DNA of 64,000 bases from Craterostigma plantagineum (GCA_027422505.1 JAPQWV010000001.1:7192001-7256000); one strand, 5' to 3'; counted from the first letter of the stretch, positions 33,079 to 46,135 are shown. A program made the numbers and translations. The notes: generated by a model not told the origin, from the letters alone.

Positions 33079-33976
33079 CCCGTGTTAGACGGATCGAACT
33101 ACATCTATTGGAAATTCTGAATGCGCCAATGCATAAAAGCTAGACTTTCGTGCATGGGACGCAGTTCTCGATGGTTACACCACTCCTAAAACTGACCCTG
33201 ATGAAGATGGGGAAGTCATCGACAAACCCATTTCTGAATGGACTACTTATTTGGAAAGCTTTTGAATATTTCTAGCGAGTGTCATAGCTTAGGTGAACCG
33301 ATTGCGAATGTGGCAGCGGTCGCGGAAGCTCACAATCTGGCCACAGTGGACTTTAACTCCCTGATTAATATCATGAAGAACTACGAGACCATTCTCGAAA
33401 TATAGATGAAAGCATCACGGGGTAAATGTATAGCTCTAGTCACTCAATTATTAACTGTAGGTGCTGAGGTTGATTGTGATGATGATGAGGATATGACTAT
33501 GCTGGTTAGGAACTTTAAGAAGTTTATGAGAAAGAAGGAGCTGAATGTTGGTCCACCTTTCAAGAATTCTCTAAAAGAACTTTCATCTGCCCCTCATTTT
33601 GTCAGAAGAAATCCTGATGATAAATCGAAAGTTGACAAGCAGGGCAGAGATTATGTTCAATCTCATGCTTGCAAAGGATGGCGACATTATGCTAATGAAT
33701 GTGCCAACACCCTTCGTAAGTATGGACAGCTTATTGGGTGGATATTTCTGATGATGAGAAGACTTACTGGTTAATGACACGAAAAAGGTTGTCCAGTGGC
33801 CTAGCATCACAATTTCAGGCTTCTATGACAATGAAGATGAAGCACATCATATCGGATTCAGTGCGGTACCAGATGTTGATCCATTACTGGCTTCAACATC
33901 TAATGAGATTGACGAAGTCCATATTGAAGAGACTTACAAACTTCTTTCTGATGAATACTCAAATGAAAAGAATTAA
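33079..33976 (+). pseudogene. Copia gag fragment
   Basis: Downstream of the LTR and primer site. Reads VLDGSNYIYWK (about 33086), a gag core with LGEPI and EAHNLATVDFNSLI (about 33285-33370), acidic DDDEDMTMLVRNFKKFMRKK (about 33475-33540) and a decayed zinc knuckle HACKGWRHYANEC (about 33665), where the first cysteine is lost. A stop at 33402 and frame changes show that it is dead. It ends where repeat copy B begins; pol is absent. Confidence 0.75.
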
Positions 33977-35703
33977 GTTACTTACAAAAAACGAATTACA
34001 AGAAAAATGTTACCAGAAATAAGAGAGTGTTATCCAGAAAGGATGAAGTGTTACCCACCAAGCGTGTTAATTGGATACGTTTCAAACTTGCTTGCCATCA
34101 AAATTATTTGATATTCCATTTTTAACATCACTATGCCCGTCGATTACTAAGACTTATGATAAATTTGTGTAGATACGCCTTATTCGGTCATTAAAGTCGG
34201 GATATTCCATTAATTTATGCTTTATATTTCCGACGATTTAATTCTGTTTACCCTTCAGTAACACAATAACAGCGTAAACGTTTTTCAAACATTTCTAAAG
34301 TTCCGCCTAAATTTTCAGTCAAATTTAGAAATCGCGCCGAAATCTTCAAACTCAAAACTATAAATAGAGGAACCTTTTTTGATACCCTTTCTTAAAAAAC
34401 ATAGTTCTACGTGTTTCACATGAGATACCTCTTATTTGTTTCGCTATGATAAATGATTTGAAATTCGTACCACTTTAAGGAAAATTTATTTACGCCAAAT
34501 TTTTCTCAGCGATTTGATTTCAGCTCCATTAACCTTTGACGACGAACGATGGATCCGACATGGTGGTGCAACGTAATATCCAAGCTACGAGTCTCTCGAA
34601 CTTATACATATTAGCTACGATTTTAGCCAATAATATTTATCGATTTACTATTTCTTTTTGTATTTGCGTCAATTACAATTACTCATTTCAAATCTTATAT
34701 TTGGCGACGTAATATCAAAATAAATTCTCGTGGCACATCGAACTTGGTTTGGTGCAGCGGATGCTCATGTCAGAAACTACATTTATTCTGTTGATACCAC
34801 TTATTATCCATACCGTAACACGATATTTGTGCCTAGTAATTAGAGCCTTCAATTCGGCCCGTGGCCCGCCCCGCCCTGCCTAAGGGGCGGGTTGGGCTGC
34901 TGTTTTTAAGGCCCGCCAGGAGGGCGAAACGGGCTAGCCCGCGCGGGCCGTGGGGTTAGGCGGGGCGAGGCGGGGCTAGCTCGCGGGCTGGCCCGCTGTG
35001 CCAGTCCTTAAATATTAATATTTTTAGCCCAGCAACAAACAATCTTTTCCCTATTTCAAGTCCAGCCCATTTGCTCAATCCATCATTCAACGACTTCGAC
35101 GAAGCCAACAACTCCATCGTCTCGCGGGAACTCCCTCGGCCACCTCGCGGCGAACTTCCATTTGCTCCTTGACGGCAGCCACAGTTCACAGCCCCTAATT
35201 TGATTGTGTGATTTGCTTGTTTCGGTTGGAATTTGTTTGGACTGATGCTTAGTGACTTTGTTTGGGTTCCATTGATGGTTTGTGACTTATTATGCTCGTT
35301 CTGCCAAATTTAGTGAGTTATGCTCGTTCTGCCAATTTTTCTTTTCTTTAATATAAACAGGCCCGCCCGGCCCGCGGCCCGCCGGCGGGGCGTGGCGGTC
35401 CGGGGCGGTCCTCAAATATGCAGGCCCGCCAAATGGCGGACCAGCCCGCCCCGCCCCGCCCCGCCAAATGGCGGGCTTTGGCGGGCGGCGGGCCAGCCTG
35501 CCCCGGCCCAGCCCATTGACAGTTCTACTAGTAATACTTCATGTCATGTGATAACAATATTTTGCAATTTGATAACATATCAGGAGCGTTCGATACAACT
35601 CTTATTACTCTTTTATAAAGATTTTTTTGTCGAATCAAACTTTAGGTCCTTTACTATCAGTTAATTTAAAATCGGGTCCCTAATATTATATTTTCTGACG
35701 GCG
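33977..35703 (+). repeat. Unclassified dispersed repeat, copy B
   Basis: Same family and orientation as 19273-20335, interrupted by the hAT MITE at 34841-35527. It carries a TATA-like CTATAAATAGAGG at about 34362-34374, where copy A has the decayed CCAAATAGAGG. No coding capacity. It joins a copia gag fragment at the left and a CGGTTA-type hAT element at the right. Confidence 0.7.
34841..35527 (+). mobile_element. hAT-type MITE, GGCCCGCC motif family
   Basis: 687 bp between exact 8-bp duplications CTAGTAAT (34833-34840 and 35528-35535). Ends are TAGAGCCTTCAATTCGG and, on the opposite strand, TAGAACTGTCAATGGGC. The first and last 150 bp are dense in GGCCCGCC, GGCGGG and CCCGCCCCGCC motifs around an AT-rich, noncoding body. 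Confidence 0.88.
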
Positions 35704-37028
35704 GTCAACAGTTCGGTTAACCATGGTCAATGGTTACGGTTCAAACTATAACCGAATCATTATTGAATGCGGTCGGTTACGGTTATCGAATTTTATAACC
35801 GTAAACCGCCGATTATAAATGGTGGTTAACCGGCGGTTATAACCAGCAGTTAACCGACGGTTAACCGGCAGTTTACATGAAAAATAAACCTTGGGTTTGA
35901 ATTTATGATTTATTTTTTACTATTTATTAAATTAAAAAGGATTAGAATTCTACTTATAAATTTTTGAATGACTCATATGTAGTACTGTCAGTGGCGGGGC
36001 GGGCGCGGGTAAGCCCGCCTCCTGGCGGGCCTGAAAATTTAAGGCCCGCCCCGCCTGCGGGCGGGTAGCGGGCCTGGCGGGCTTAGCCCGCCAATTTAAA
36101 AAAAAAAATTAAAATAAGAAAAAGTAAGAGGAAATAATAAAAAATAGGAAAAAATAATATAAAAATTGTAAAAATAAACAAAAATAAAGAATTTAAGTTG
36201 GAAAAAATATCTAGTTTTTATAAACTTTTTCTATTTTAATTTATTTATGTTATTAATTACCAATTATAGCTAAAAAATATAAAAATCATCATAATTTATT
36301 TATAAATCTTATATTTTAAAATAATAATCTAATATTTAATTTTCCAGCGGGCTTGCCCGCGGCCCGTCGGGCCCGCCCCGCCAAAGCCCGCGGCCCGCGC
36401 GGGCATGTCCGAGCGGGCCTAAAATTACAGCTCTACTCATATGAATACCAGGAAGCATTATGTGTTTTTCTTAATATGTTTTCCGAGCATAATAATACTT
36501 TATTTCGGACTTCTTGTTATTCACGTTACTATTTGTTACAAATTTTACCTAATCTTAAAGAAGTTATCGAAGAATTATTCGATGTTCGTATTCCTACATT
36601 TATTTTGGTCGTAGATCATTGTGTGCGTATTTTCAAAAATATTATTCATGTACAATTTTTGGGCTAATGTATCTAAATGAAAAAAAGTAGGTCAAGTATT
36701 TTTCTAGCATCCGAAGTATTTTTGCTAAATTATTTGAGCGATTATCGTATTATCTTTTTATTGATTCAATGTGTAATCATTATTTTTAATATTTTGTGCA
36801 TTTTTTTACTAGGTTTGAATGAAATTTTTTAACATTATTAAAAATTTAGTTAGAAAAAGTCAAAACCTTAAACTGGCAGTTCAAACTGTAACCGTAACCG
36901 GCTCCTCCGGTTACAAACTGTAACCGAAACCGTGGTTACCTCGATTCGGTTACGTTTAGAGATTTTACAAACCATAAACCGGTGGTTCATAACCGTGAAC
37001 CGTAATAGTAACCGTATGAACACGTCTA
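35704..37028 (+). mobile_element. hAT-type MITE, CGGTTA family, left end lost, hosting another MITE
   Basis: The right end reads, on the opposite strand, TAGACGTGTTCATACGGTTA, the same terminus as the element at 32071. The left side starts within CGGTTAACC-rich sequence without a terminal repeat and abuts repeat B, so it is truncated. Another MITE is inserted at 35980-36435. No target duplication can be tested. Confidence 0.65.
35980..36435 (+). mobile_element. hAT-type MITE, GGCCCGCC family, nested
   Basis: 456 bp between exact 8-bp duplications CTCATATG (35972-35979 and 36436-36443). Ends are TAGTACTGTCAGTGGCGGG and, on the opposite strand, TAGAGCTGTAATTTTAGG, related to the element at 34841. 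Subterminal GGCGGGC motifs; AT-rich interior. Confidence 0.88.
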
Positions 37029-37282
37029 GACAAAGGGAGATAGTACGAGTCATAAAATGAGGAACCATTTAATTTCACCAATTAATATAAATGTATCTAT
37101 AGATGGGTAATAGACTTAAATCTCAATTACCAAAATTTACTATGTAATTCTTCAAATAACTTGTATTACGTGTAGTACGTGAATAAAAACGATAGTCGAG
37201 GATAGATTAATTGACTATCGTATAAGTTGAATAAAACAGCACTAGGCTTATGCTTATGTGGTCAACCATCATCTTATGCGTA

Positions 37283-37689
37283 TATGAAAAATGTATCTGA
37301 GAATGCAAGTAACACAGTGATTTAACGTGGTTCGGATTCTTCTTTAATTCTACATCCATGATCGGAACATAAATCTTTTATTGATCACAGAAAAATACAG
37401 AGAAACTTTTAGAGACTTGATGAAGAAGATGACACCTACATACAACACACTATATACACAGCTTTAACACTTATAAGTCTTTATAACGGCCAAATCGACT
37501 TAAGTGTATAAAACGGGAGTGGCACCAACAACTTAGTAAGTCAGCCCACCTCATAAGTAGAACGCGCCTTTATAATGTTATCCACGTTTTTAAAATCTGA
37601 AGTCTTCATATAGTGAAGTCTCGAGCTATTTGAGCTGTGTGTGCTGTTCTTCTGTGAATTCTCCAAATTCCTCATGTCATTCTTCAATA
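37283..37689 (-). repeat. 3' LTR of the outer copia element
   Basis: Reads TATTGAAGAATG...TTTTTCATA on the minus strand. The polypurine run TTGCGGGGGGC directly precedes its start. Paired with 52261-52667. Confidence 0.9.
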
Positions 37690-37715
37690 GCCCCCCGCAA
37701 GATGGAGCGTAGAGA

Positions 37716-39528
37716 TTAGCTACCGACATCTTGGCCAAGAATCGCTAAAGGGCCTGTCAGTGCCTTGGTGAACAAATCAGCAAGCTCATCTTCAGATTTG
37801 ACAGGGAGCAGTTTAATGGTGCCTTTGGTGATATGATCTCTCACAAAATGGCAGTCGATCTCGATATGTTTGGACCTCTCATGGAATTTGAGATTTGAGG
37901 CCAATTGTAAGGCTGAGAGATTATCACAGTAAACTACAGGGCTGCTGTTTAAGCTCACTCCCAGCTCAGTTAATAACTGCTTAATCCAAAAAATTTCAGC
38001 CACTGTTATGCCCAAAGCTCTATATTCTGCCTCTGTGGAGGATCTTGAGACCGTGGCCTGCTTCTTTGCCTTCCATGTGATCAAGGAGTCACCTAAGAAC
38101 GTACAATATCCTATCACTGACCTGAGAGTATCTTTACAAGAGCCCCAGTCCGCGTCAGAAACTCCTGTCAAGTTCCAATTTGGTGTCGAGCTTAATCCCT
38201 TGTCCTGGGGAAGCCTTCAAGTATCTTAAGAGATGGTGGGCTGCCATCAAATGCCCTGTCCTAGGAGTAGAGATGTATTGACTCAACTTGTGCACGGCAA
38301 AGGCTATGTCTGGTCTAGTAAAAGTTAGGTACAAAAGCCTTCCAATCAATCTTCGATATCTGAAAGGTCTGATAATAAGTCTCCATCAGCTTCAATGAGT
38401 TTTTCACCTGGATTCATGGGAGTGGTTAAAGGCTTTGAATTGAGGTACCTTGTGCCTTCAAGTACTTGAAGTGTATATTGCCTTTGGGTTATATAAATCC
38501 CAGCTTTACTTCGAGCAACTTCTCCTGTCAGGTCTGGTGAATTCACGGCTATGTCTGGTCCAGAAAGCTGATCTCCCTGATGTTGATATGGTTCTGGTTC
38601 AGCATACTGATCTTCCTGACATTGAGATCTGCCTTCTTCAGGAGCATCTGGTGAATCCAGAGGTCTTGGGAGGACATATGCGCCAAAGGGATCCTCTGAT
38701 AACAGAACAAAATCCTCTTTTCTGAAAGAGAATTCATCTTCTTTAAAATTGAATATCTCTTGAGACAAAGATCTCTCTAGTTCTCAAGTCTATGACCTTG
38801 TATCCCTTTATGCCATTTGGGTAGCCCAAGAACACACATTCCCTGGCTCGTGCATCAAACTTTTTCCTACCTGCAGCATAGGTGGAACAGAAACACAAAG
38901 AGCCAAACACATAGAGCATGTGATAATCTACTGCTTTCTGAAATAAAAGCTCTGAAGGGCTCATGTTATTTAACTTGACTGAGAGTGTTCTATTGATCAG
39001 ATATGTGGCTGTAAGCACACATTCAGACCAATAGATGATAGGAATGCCTGACATGAAAAATAGAGACCTAGCTACATTAAGTAGGTGTTGGTGCTTTCTC
39101 TCTACAATTGAATTTTGCTGAGGTGTATAAGCACACGAGAGATGGTGTATGATACCCTTTTCTCTGAACAAATCAACCATGTTGAATTCCTTTGCATTGT
39201 CTGATCTTAGGGTCTTTATTTTTTGTCTGAAATGCGTTTCAACATAGGCAATGAAATAGGCAAGAACAGTTTTAACCTCAGATTTCTGTTTTATCATAAA
39301 CAACCATGTGAACCTAGAGAAATCATCCACTATGGTTATAAAATACCCCCGAGTGAGAAACAACATTAAAAGGTCCCCACACATCACAATTGATCAAATC
39401 AAAGTGTGAACAAACTGTTGTATTGCTGTTTGGAAAGGTTTTTCTTTTCTGCTTAGCTATTGGAACAGATCTTAGAGAAGGTCTCATTAGAGCTATCTAT
39501 ATGTTTAACTGAGCCTCTAACAATATCA
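37716..39528 (-). pseudogene. Outer copia pol, 3' part: integrase core, RT remnant, RNase H
   Basis: Starting at the Sirevirus insertion (39529) and reading left: CDVWGP (about 39390), integrase core with FITIVDDFSRFTW, LRSDNAKEF (about 39190) and TPQQNSIVERKHQ (about 39120). A Pro/Asp-rich segment (38346-38768) then fuses directly to the last part of reverse transcriptase (YITQRQYTLQVL, RLLYLTFTRPDIAFAV), so the catalytic YVDD region is gone. RNase H follows with VSDADWGSCKDT, SSTEAEYRAL, HIEIDCHFVRDH and DLFTKAL. The frame changes at about 38350 and 38160. Confidence 0.85.
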
Positions 39529-39533
39529 AGAAC

Positions 39534-41204
39534 TGTTGACCTTTTTGGTCCGTATATGTTAGAGAGTTTTGATGAACGATGTAATTGTAATGACATTAGG
39601 TCTATAAAATAAGCAATTCGATTTGGGACAAATAAAATGTCTAAGTTCATGATAATATTCAACCATGCATTGTTTTATGAGCTATAAAATCGATTAAGTG
39701 TTAAATATTTGAATTGCGTGTGATTCTGTGATGATTTGATGGAACTAAGTGATCGCATGTTATAGACAGTCCATGAGATAGGATATCGTACTGTGCTATA
39801 TATGGAAATAATGCATGAGATATCCTACTGAGCTATATATGGAAAATATGCTGTTTATATATGGAAAGTGATATATCCGTTGATACTAGTTTATTCCTGG
39901 ACGAAAATCACTTATGCGATTCTTTGCATGCTTTACACTGAATTTAATGTGCAATATTAAATTGATACCTTTCCTTATGTTGATTGGAATATTATATTTA
40001 GGAAAGATGTGATTTAAATTGACTTTCTGGATAAGATGTTATATGCTATAAACGGATGTGATCTCTGAATTAAGGAAAGGTTGACTATGATTGATAAATC
40101 GTATTAAGTATTCTCTTATATGATTTGTGTGCTAAACATGGTAATTATACTATGAATTATACATGGAAAACGTGCTGATGTGATGCTATCTTATGTGCTA
40201 TACTTGGAATGAAAATCTGGACTGACTCGTTCTAGAAACAGATAGCAGGGAATCTCTTATGGAAAGTTCTGATATGGTAGTTATATGCGAAATGCTTGAA
40301 TATGCTTGAGAACGAAATTGACCTTTCTATATGGAATATAATCATGCGTAAATATGCTATATGACCGTTGTGATGATTTATTAAGAGCATGATTTATATG
40401 GTATGATTGCATGGAAACTATGCTTGATTAGGTAATTATTGTTTGATATGATTTTCCATGAGAAGTGCTATTTGAAAAGTATTATATATGAGCTGCACTT
40501 CAGACTCTCGAGGTACTTAGATTTTGCGAACCTACGAACATAAGCGTACGAGATAAAACTGAGCAGAAAGATACTAAGAAATTCCTGAGCCTTCCACTTG
40601 TGATAGCTTTCTGCCCCACCTGAGCTCTAACTTGCGTATACATCACTGAGCGAGTGATTCATCCTGTTATTCCATCATCCCTGCCATACATTCTGTCTTC
40701 GGACGTGAGCAATACCAAGGAGGCAAGGTCGACGCTTACGCACACGTGAAGGGAAGGACAAGTCCGGGGGCCCTTCGGTAGCGAGCTGTGTCTGTCGGGA
40801 TCAAGGAGATTCCGAGGAACGAAACTCGGCGTGTGGTAACCTAGCAGTAACTAGTGTTCGACTTGTTTCGGTTGTGTATTGGGCTAACCAATCAATTTTG
40901 TATCCAGCTACAGTGCATTATAGTGATTGGTTAAACTCTTGGGAAGCAAATCCCAAGGAGAGGAGTAAACCCCAGTTGGGGATATAACCTCTATAAAAAT
41001 CCTGTCTCGCATTTACTTTTCAGTTATTCCTTTATCGCTGTGAGACAGACCCGACGCACATCCGACGTTACTAGGATATATCAGGCGTACTCGTCACAAA
41101 CATTAGTAGGCATATCTAAGTCACCACACTTAGTATTTGTGAAAAGAAGCAAAAATTTATATAGGCCTAATTCACCCCCCCTCTTAGGCACATTTATATC
41201 TTCA
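39534..41204 (+). repeat. 5' LTR of the Sirevirus
   Basis: 1671 bp, rich in short TATATGGAAA-type motifs in its first kilobase. TATAAAAA box at about 40992 before CCTGTCTCGC. Ends CTTCA two bases before the primer site. Confidence 0.92.
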
Positions 41205-41263
41205 TTTGGTATCAGAGCGGGTTACTCAAACGACGGGCCTAACAAGCCTGAGTTAAAGATCTA

Positions 41264-42993
41264 GTGGCTTCTTCGAGTTTTGATGTTTTTGCAGAGGGAC
41301 AATCCCATTCCAGGCCACCACTCTTCGACGGGACAAACTACGCCATATGGAAAAATCGCATGAAGGAATTCCTGATCGCTACAGACTACGACCTGTGGGA
41401 TATCATCGCAACAGGACCTTACATTCCCAAAACGAAGATGGAACTCCAAAGAAAGGCCCTGATTACAATATAACAGACAAGCGAGGAATCTCTCTAAATG
41501 CCAAAGCTAAGAACATGATAGCTTGCGCACTCACAAGAGAAGAGTACAATCGTGTGTGCTCATGCGAATCTGCCAAAAATATGTGGGACATGCTTCAAGT
41601 CACACATGAAGGAACCACTCGAGTTGTGCAAGAAAGGATAGCCCTCTTGACTCACCAATACGAGCTGTTCAAGATGGAGGACAACGAGACCATAAGCCAC
41701 ATGTATGCCAGATTCATGAACATTATTAATCAAATGTTCTCGTTGGGAAAGAAAATAGAAGATGGTGAGAAGGTGCGAAAAATCCTGAGATCTCTTCCTA
41801 TAGAATGGAATCCCAAAGTGACCGCCATCTACGAAGCAAAGGACTTGGACGAACTTTCAGTGTCAGAACTGATCGGATCTCTGACCACCTACGAGATGAC
41901 TCAGATATCTATCAAAGAAAAACCACCAGTCCGAAATCAACAAAATATTGCCTTTAATACCGAACAAGAACACGACTCTGAAGGCGAAGAAGAATCTGAG
42001 GAGGACCTAATGGAGCAGATTGCCATGCTGACCAGAAAGTTTGATAAATTTCGGATGAGAAGAAAGTTCAAGGGAAATTCCAAATTCCAACCTAGGAACA
42101 AGGGAATATCGTCATCCGGAAACAATGTACAGAAATGCTTCAGGTGCAACAAGCCAGGCCACTTTGCCTCAAACTGCCCGATGGAAAATGGTGACAAAAA
42201 GATAAAGAAGCAAAAGGCCATGGTCACAAACTGGGAAGAGGCTGGGAGCGAAGAAGAGGAAGATCTCGCCTACATGGCCGCGGATGATGATCAGGTATCG
42301 GATTCATCCACTATTAAGAAAATATTATTTCTGAATGAATTATATGCTAGGCAAGATGAATCTCATGATAACGCTTCCTCAGCCTTTGAAGTAGATGAAA
42401 AAGAAGAGATGTTTGAAATAATTCAAAATGCAGAAAGAAGAATTAAGTCACTCAACTCACAAGTGAAGGGTCTAATTAGGCAACGGGATGAAGTAGCTAG
42501 AGAGAAGCATCAAACGGATCTAGAAAATGAGCGCCTGATAGCCGAGCTAGAGACTCTTAAGATAGAAAAAGCTTTGTGTGATTGCGAGAAACTTAGGAAG
42601 CAAAAGAATATATCTAGAGACATGTCCGCTCTTAAGGATTTCTTAGAAGAAAATTCTCGTACCAATGTTAGATTTATTGAAGGACAACAAAATCTTGATA
42701 TGTTACTTAGTATTCCTGCACAAATCGGGAAAACGGGACTAGGATATTCCACAACACATGAACATACTGCACCTCCACAAAACGTTAGGAAACCTAAATG
42801 TTTTTCATGTGGTCGTCTTGGTCATTATGCTAACCACTATTTCTTGAAGAAAGCTGATAAATCTAGATATGTCTGGAGACCTAAGAAAGTTCCCGAAGTT
42901 TCTAACTCTGGCCAGCCTGTGACTGAGAGATCACAGCCTGTGATACATGATATACCACATGTTAACAGGATTACTTTGCTGCTAACCATTTAG
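41264..42993 (+). pseudogene. Sirevirus gag, start and frame damaged
   Basis: Coding begins at VASSSFDVFAEGQ at 41264, but the first codon is GTG, with an in-frame stop just upstream and no ATG until NRMKEF (about 41357). The N-terminal part (PLFDGTNYAIWKNRMKEF) changes frame at about 41430; the rest (to 42993) is open. It contains gag core motifs (LTHQYELFKMEDNETI, LRSLPIEWNPKVTAI), a zinc knuckle CFRCNKPGHFASNC (about 42140), a coiled coil (about 42400-42620) and a second, partly decayed knuckle CFSCGRLGHYANHY (about 42800) in which the last cysteine is Tyr. Gag builds the virus-like particle. The frame differs from pol. Confidence 0.85.
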
Positions 42994-43033
42994 GACCCAA
43001 TCAAAATTGGGCACCTCAGAAAAGAACTGATTC

Positions 43034-46000
43034 ATGCAGGTACAAAGAAGAAAATCCAGTAGGAAGAACAAGTGGTACCTCGACAGTGGGTGTTCCCACC
43101 ATATGACAGGTGATATCAGTAAGTTTGTGTCGGTGAAAGCATATGATGGAGGATATGTCTCCTACGCCGACAACACAAAAGCTAAGGTTATAGGAGTTGG
43201 AACTGTCGGTAACACGTTACATACTACTATAGATGACGTATGGTTGGTTAAGAATCTAGAACATAACCTCATTAGCATCAGTCAATTATGCGATAAAGGT
43301 CATACGGTTACGTTTGAAAATGATAAGTGTGTAGTTAGAAATAATAATAAGGTACTATTCAGTGCATCTAGGGATAGAAACATATATTGTATAACTCTTG
43401 ATGATATCACTGACCAGAATGTCAAGTGTTTAGCAGTTACACAGGATGACACCTGGTTATGGCACAGACGCCTAGGACATGCCAACATGGAATTACTATC
43501 TCATATTACAAGCAATGCACTGATACGAGGTGTTCCTGACATAAAGTTTGTCAAGGACAAAACATGCAAGGCATGCCAGATGGGCAAGCAGACTAAGACA
43601 TCTTTCAAAGCAAAGAATGTGATATCTACATCCAGACCTCTGGAACTGCTGCATCTCGACCTTTTTGGTCCGGTCCAGACGATGTCTCTGCGAGGTAAAA
43701 GATATGCCTTTGTCGTCGTTGATGATTACTCCAGGTATACTTGGGTGATATTCCTTGCACATAAGAGTGAGGCATTAGATAACTTTGCATCGCTAGTAAA
43801 GAGACTTGAAAATGAAAAAGAAACGAACTTATGTAGGATACGAAGTGATAACGGTCTGGAATTTGATAGTAAGTCGTTTGCATCATTCTGTGATCAGTAT
43901 AAATATAGTCATAATTTCTCTGCTCCTATAACCCCCCAACAGAACGGTGTTGTTGAACGTAAAAACACGGTATTACAGGAAATGGCTAGATCTATGTTAC
44001 ATGAGTATGATATTCCTAAACAGTTCTGGGCGGAAGCCGTTAGTACAGCTTGTTACGTGTCTAACCGTATCTTCCTTAGGCCGATATTAAAGAAGACTTC
44101 TTATGAAATCTGGCATGGTAGAACTCCAAATATAGGTTACTTTCATGTGTTCGGATGTAAATGTTTTATCTTGAACGATAGAGATAAGAGAGGAAAATTT
44201 GACTCTAAGGTTGATGAAGGGATATTCCTTGGTTACAGTCTTACGTCTAAGGCATATCGTGTTTACAATAAAAGAAAGCTGACTGTTCAGGAATCCATAC
44301 ATGTTACTTTTGATGAGATGCCTAACGCAGATGCTACTGATGAGGAAGGTATAGATTTGCCTTGTGCAGAATTGCAGGATATTAAAGACAGTGAGGAAGA
44401 TATTCCTAAAGATGAAGATGCTGAAACAGTGGAACCAGAAGCTGGAGAGCTGCAACCGAGAAAATGGAAACATGCGTCCAGTCATCCAACAGATCAAGTG
44501 ATAGGAAATATCAGATCTGGAATCAAAACTCGAGCAACTGTACGAAATCAAGATACGGAGGAATCTCATGATGTACTGCTCTCAATGATGGAACCAAAGA
44601 CAGTCCATGAAGCTCTAGATGATATATCATGGGTCTCAGCCATGGAAGATGAGTTATCTCAGTTCGAAAAGAGCGAAGTGTGGACACTCGTAAAAAGACC
44701 AGACGATAAATCCATCATAGGAACCAAATGGGTCTTCCGCAACAAACTCGACGAACACGGTAATGTCACAAGAAACAAAGCGAGGTTAGTTGCAAAAGGT
44801 TATTCCCAGGAGGAAGGTATTGATTTCGATGAAACTTTTGCACCGGTAGCTAGATTAGAATCTATACGTGTCTTACTTGCATATGCATGCTTTAAACGTT
44901 TTAAACTTTTTCAATTGGATGTAAAAAGTGCATTTTTAAATGGTTTTATAAATGAGGAGGTTTATGTAGAACAACCAGCGGGCTTTGCTAGGGAAGATTT
45001 TCCAAATCATGTCTTTAAATTAAATAAAGCGTTATATGGTTTAAAGCAGGCTCCTAGGGCTTGGTATGAAAGGCTAAGTAAGTTTCTGATTGACATAGGA
45101 TTTTCGACTGGAACTATTGATAATACGCTATTTATTAAGTATGAAGGTGATCACATGATACTGGTCCAAATTTACGTTGATGATATCATATTTGGAAGTA
45201 CTAATATCCTTCTCTGCGAGGAATTTTCTAAGTCTATGCAGAAGGAATTTGAGATGAGCTTAATGGGTGAGCTGAACTACTTCCTCGGGTTGCAAATAAA
45301 GCAGCTGGACAATGGAACCTTCGTATCCCAGACGAAATACAGCAAGGAATTGCTGACTAAATTCGGGATGAGTGATTCCAAAGCAATCTCCACCCCTATG
45401 CATCAGACCACCAAAATAGACATTGATGAATCAGGTACACCGGTTGATCAAACACAATATCGAGGTATGATCGGAAGTCTTCTCTACTTAACTGCTAGTC
45501 GCCCTGATATCATGTTTGCTGTTGGTATGTGTTCGAGATATCAGTCTGACCCTGTGGAATCTCACTTGACCGCAGTCAAGCGGATACTTAGATATATCAA
45601 GGGTACTGTCAATTTTGGTCTATGGTACTCCTATACGGATGACTTCCCATTAATGGGATATTCCGACGCCGACTATGCCGGCTGTAGGGAAGATAGGAAA
45701 AGTACCAGTGGAACTTGCCAATTACTTGGGAATTCCTTGGTAACTTGGTCTAGTAGAAAGCAAAATGCTGTCGCCCTCTCCACAACCGCAGCTGAATATA
45801 TGGCCTTAGGAAATTGTTGTCAACAAGTTCTTTGGATGAAACAAACCCTTAGTGATTTCGGGCTAAGTTATGACAAAATTCCTATTCTGTGTGATAGCAC
45901 TAGTGCCATTAGTATTACTAAGAATCCCGTGCATCATTCTCGTACTAAGCATATTGAGGTTAAACATCATTTTATACGAGACCATGTTCAGAAGGGGAAT

Positions 46001-46135
46001 ATCAGTGTGGAATTCGTAGGAACAAATGATCAGCTCGCTGATATCTTCACTAAACCCCTAATAGAGGCAAGATTCTGCGACATCCGTGATCGATTGGGAA
46101 TCCTCGAGCTTAATAAGGTTAGTAAATCTGCCTAA
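43034..46135 (+). CDS. Sirevirus pol polyprotein: protease, integrase, RT, RNase H
   Basis: One open frame of 1033 codons. In order: protease active site [11 protein letters not shown] (residues 14-24); integrase zinc finger ending in CKACQMGKQ (about 180-188); integrase catalytic region with LHLDLFGP (about 207), RSDNGLEF (about 275) and [10 protein letters not shown] (about 305-315); reverse transcriptase with [11 protein letters not shown] (about 585), [11 protein letters not shown] (about 635) and catalytic YVDDIIFG (about 714); RNase H with YSDADYAGC (about 875), [10 protein letters not shown] (about 916) and HHFIRDHV (about 980), ending DIFTKPL. All catalytic residues I can recognise are present. 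The ATG shown may not be used in vivo: pol is normally made as a gag-pol fusion, and here the frame differs from gag. Confidence 0.92.
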   Translation: MQVQRRKSSRKNKWYLDSGCSHHMTGDISKFVSVKAYDGGYVSYADNTKAKVIGVGTVGNTLHTTIDDVWLVKNLEHNLISISQLCDKGHTVTFENDKCVVRNNNKVLFSASRDRNIYCITLDDITDQNVKCLAVTQDDTWLWHRRLGHANMELLSHITSNALIRGVPDIKFVKDKTCKACQMGKQTKTSFKAKNVISTSRPLELLHLDLFGPVQTMSLRGKRYAFVVVDDYSRYTWVIFLAHKSEALDNFASLVKRLENEKETNLCRIRSDNGLEFDSKSFASFCDQYKYSHNFSAPITPQQNGVVERKNTVLQEMARSMLHEYDIPKQFWAEAVSTACYVSNRIFLRPILKKTSYEIWHGRTPNIGYFHVFGCKCFILNDRDKRGKFDSKVDEGIFLGYSLTSKAYRVYNKRKLTVQESIHVTFDEMPNADATDEEGIDLPCAELQDIKDSEEDIPKDEDAETVEPEAGELQPRKWKHASSHPTDQVIGNIRSGIKTRATVRNQDTEESHDVLLSMMEPKTVHEALDDISWVSAMEDELSQFEKSEVWTLVKRPDDKSIIGTKWVFRNKLDEHGNVTRNKARLVAKGYSQEEGIDFDETFAPVARLESIRVLLAYACFKRFKLFQLDVKSAFLNGFINEEVYVEQPAGFAREDFPNHVFKLNKALYGLKQAPRAWYERLSKFLIDIGFSTGTIDNTLFIKYEGDHMILVQIYVDDIIFGSTNILLCEEFSKSMQKEFEMSLMGELNYFLGLQIKQLDNGTFVSQTKYSKELLTKFGMSDSKAISTPMHQTTKIDIDESGTPVDQTQYRGMIGSLLYLTASRPDIMFAVGMCSRYQSDPVESHLTAVKRILRYIKGTVNFGLWYSYTDDFPLMGYSDADYAGCREDRKSTSGTCQLLGNSLVTWSSRKQNAVALSTTAAEYMALGNCCQQVLWMKQTLSDFGLSYDKIPILCDSTSAISITKNPVHHSRTKHIEVKHHFIRDHVQKGNISVEFVGTNDQLADIFTKPLIEARFCDIRDRLGILELNKVSKSA

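Noticed and set aside
41430..43034. Programmed ribosomal frameshift between gag and pol of the Sirevirus
   Set aside because: Frame changes occur at more than one place and the start codon is also lost, which fits decay better than programming.
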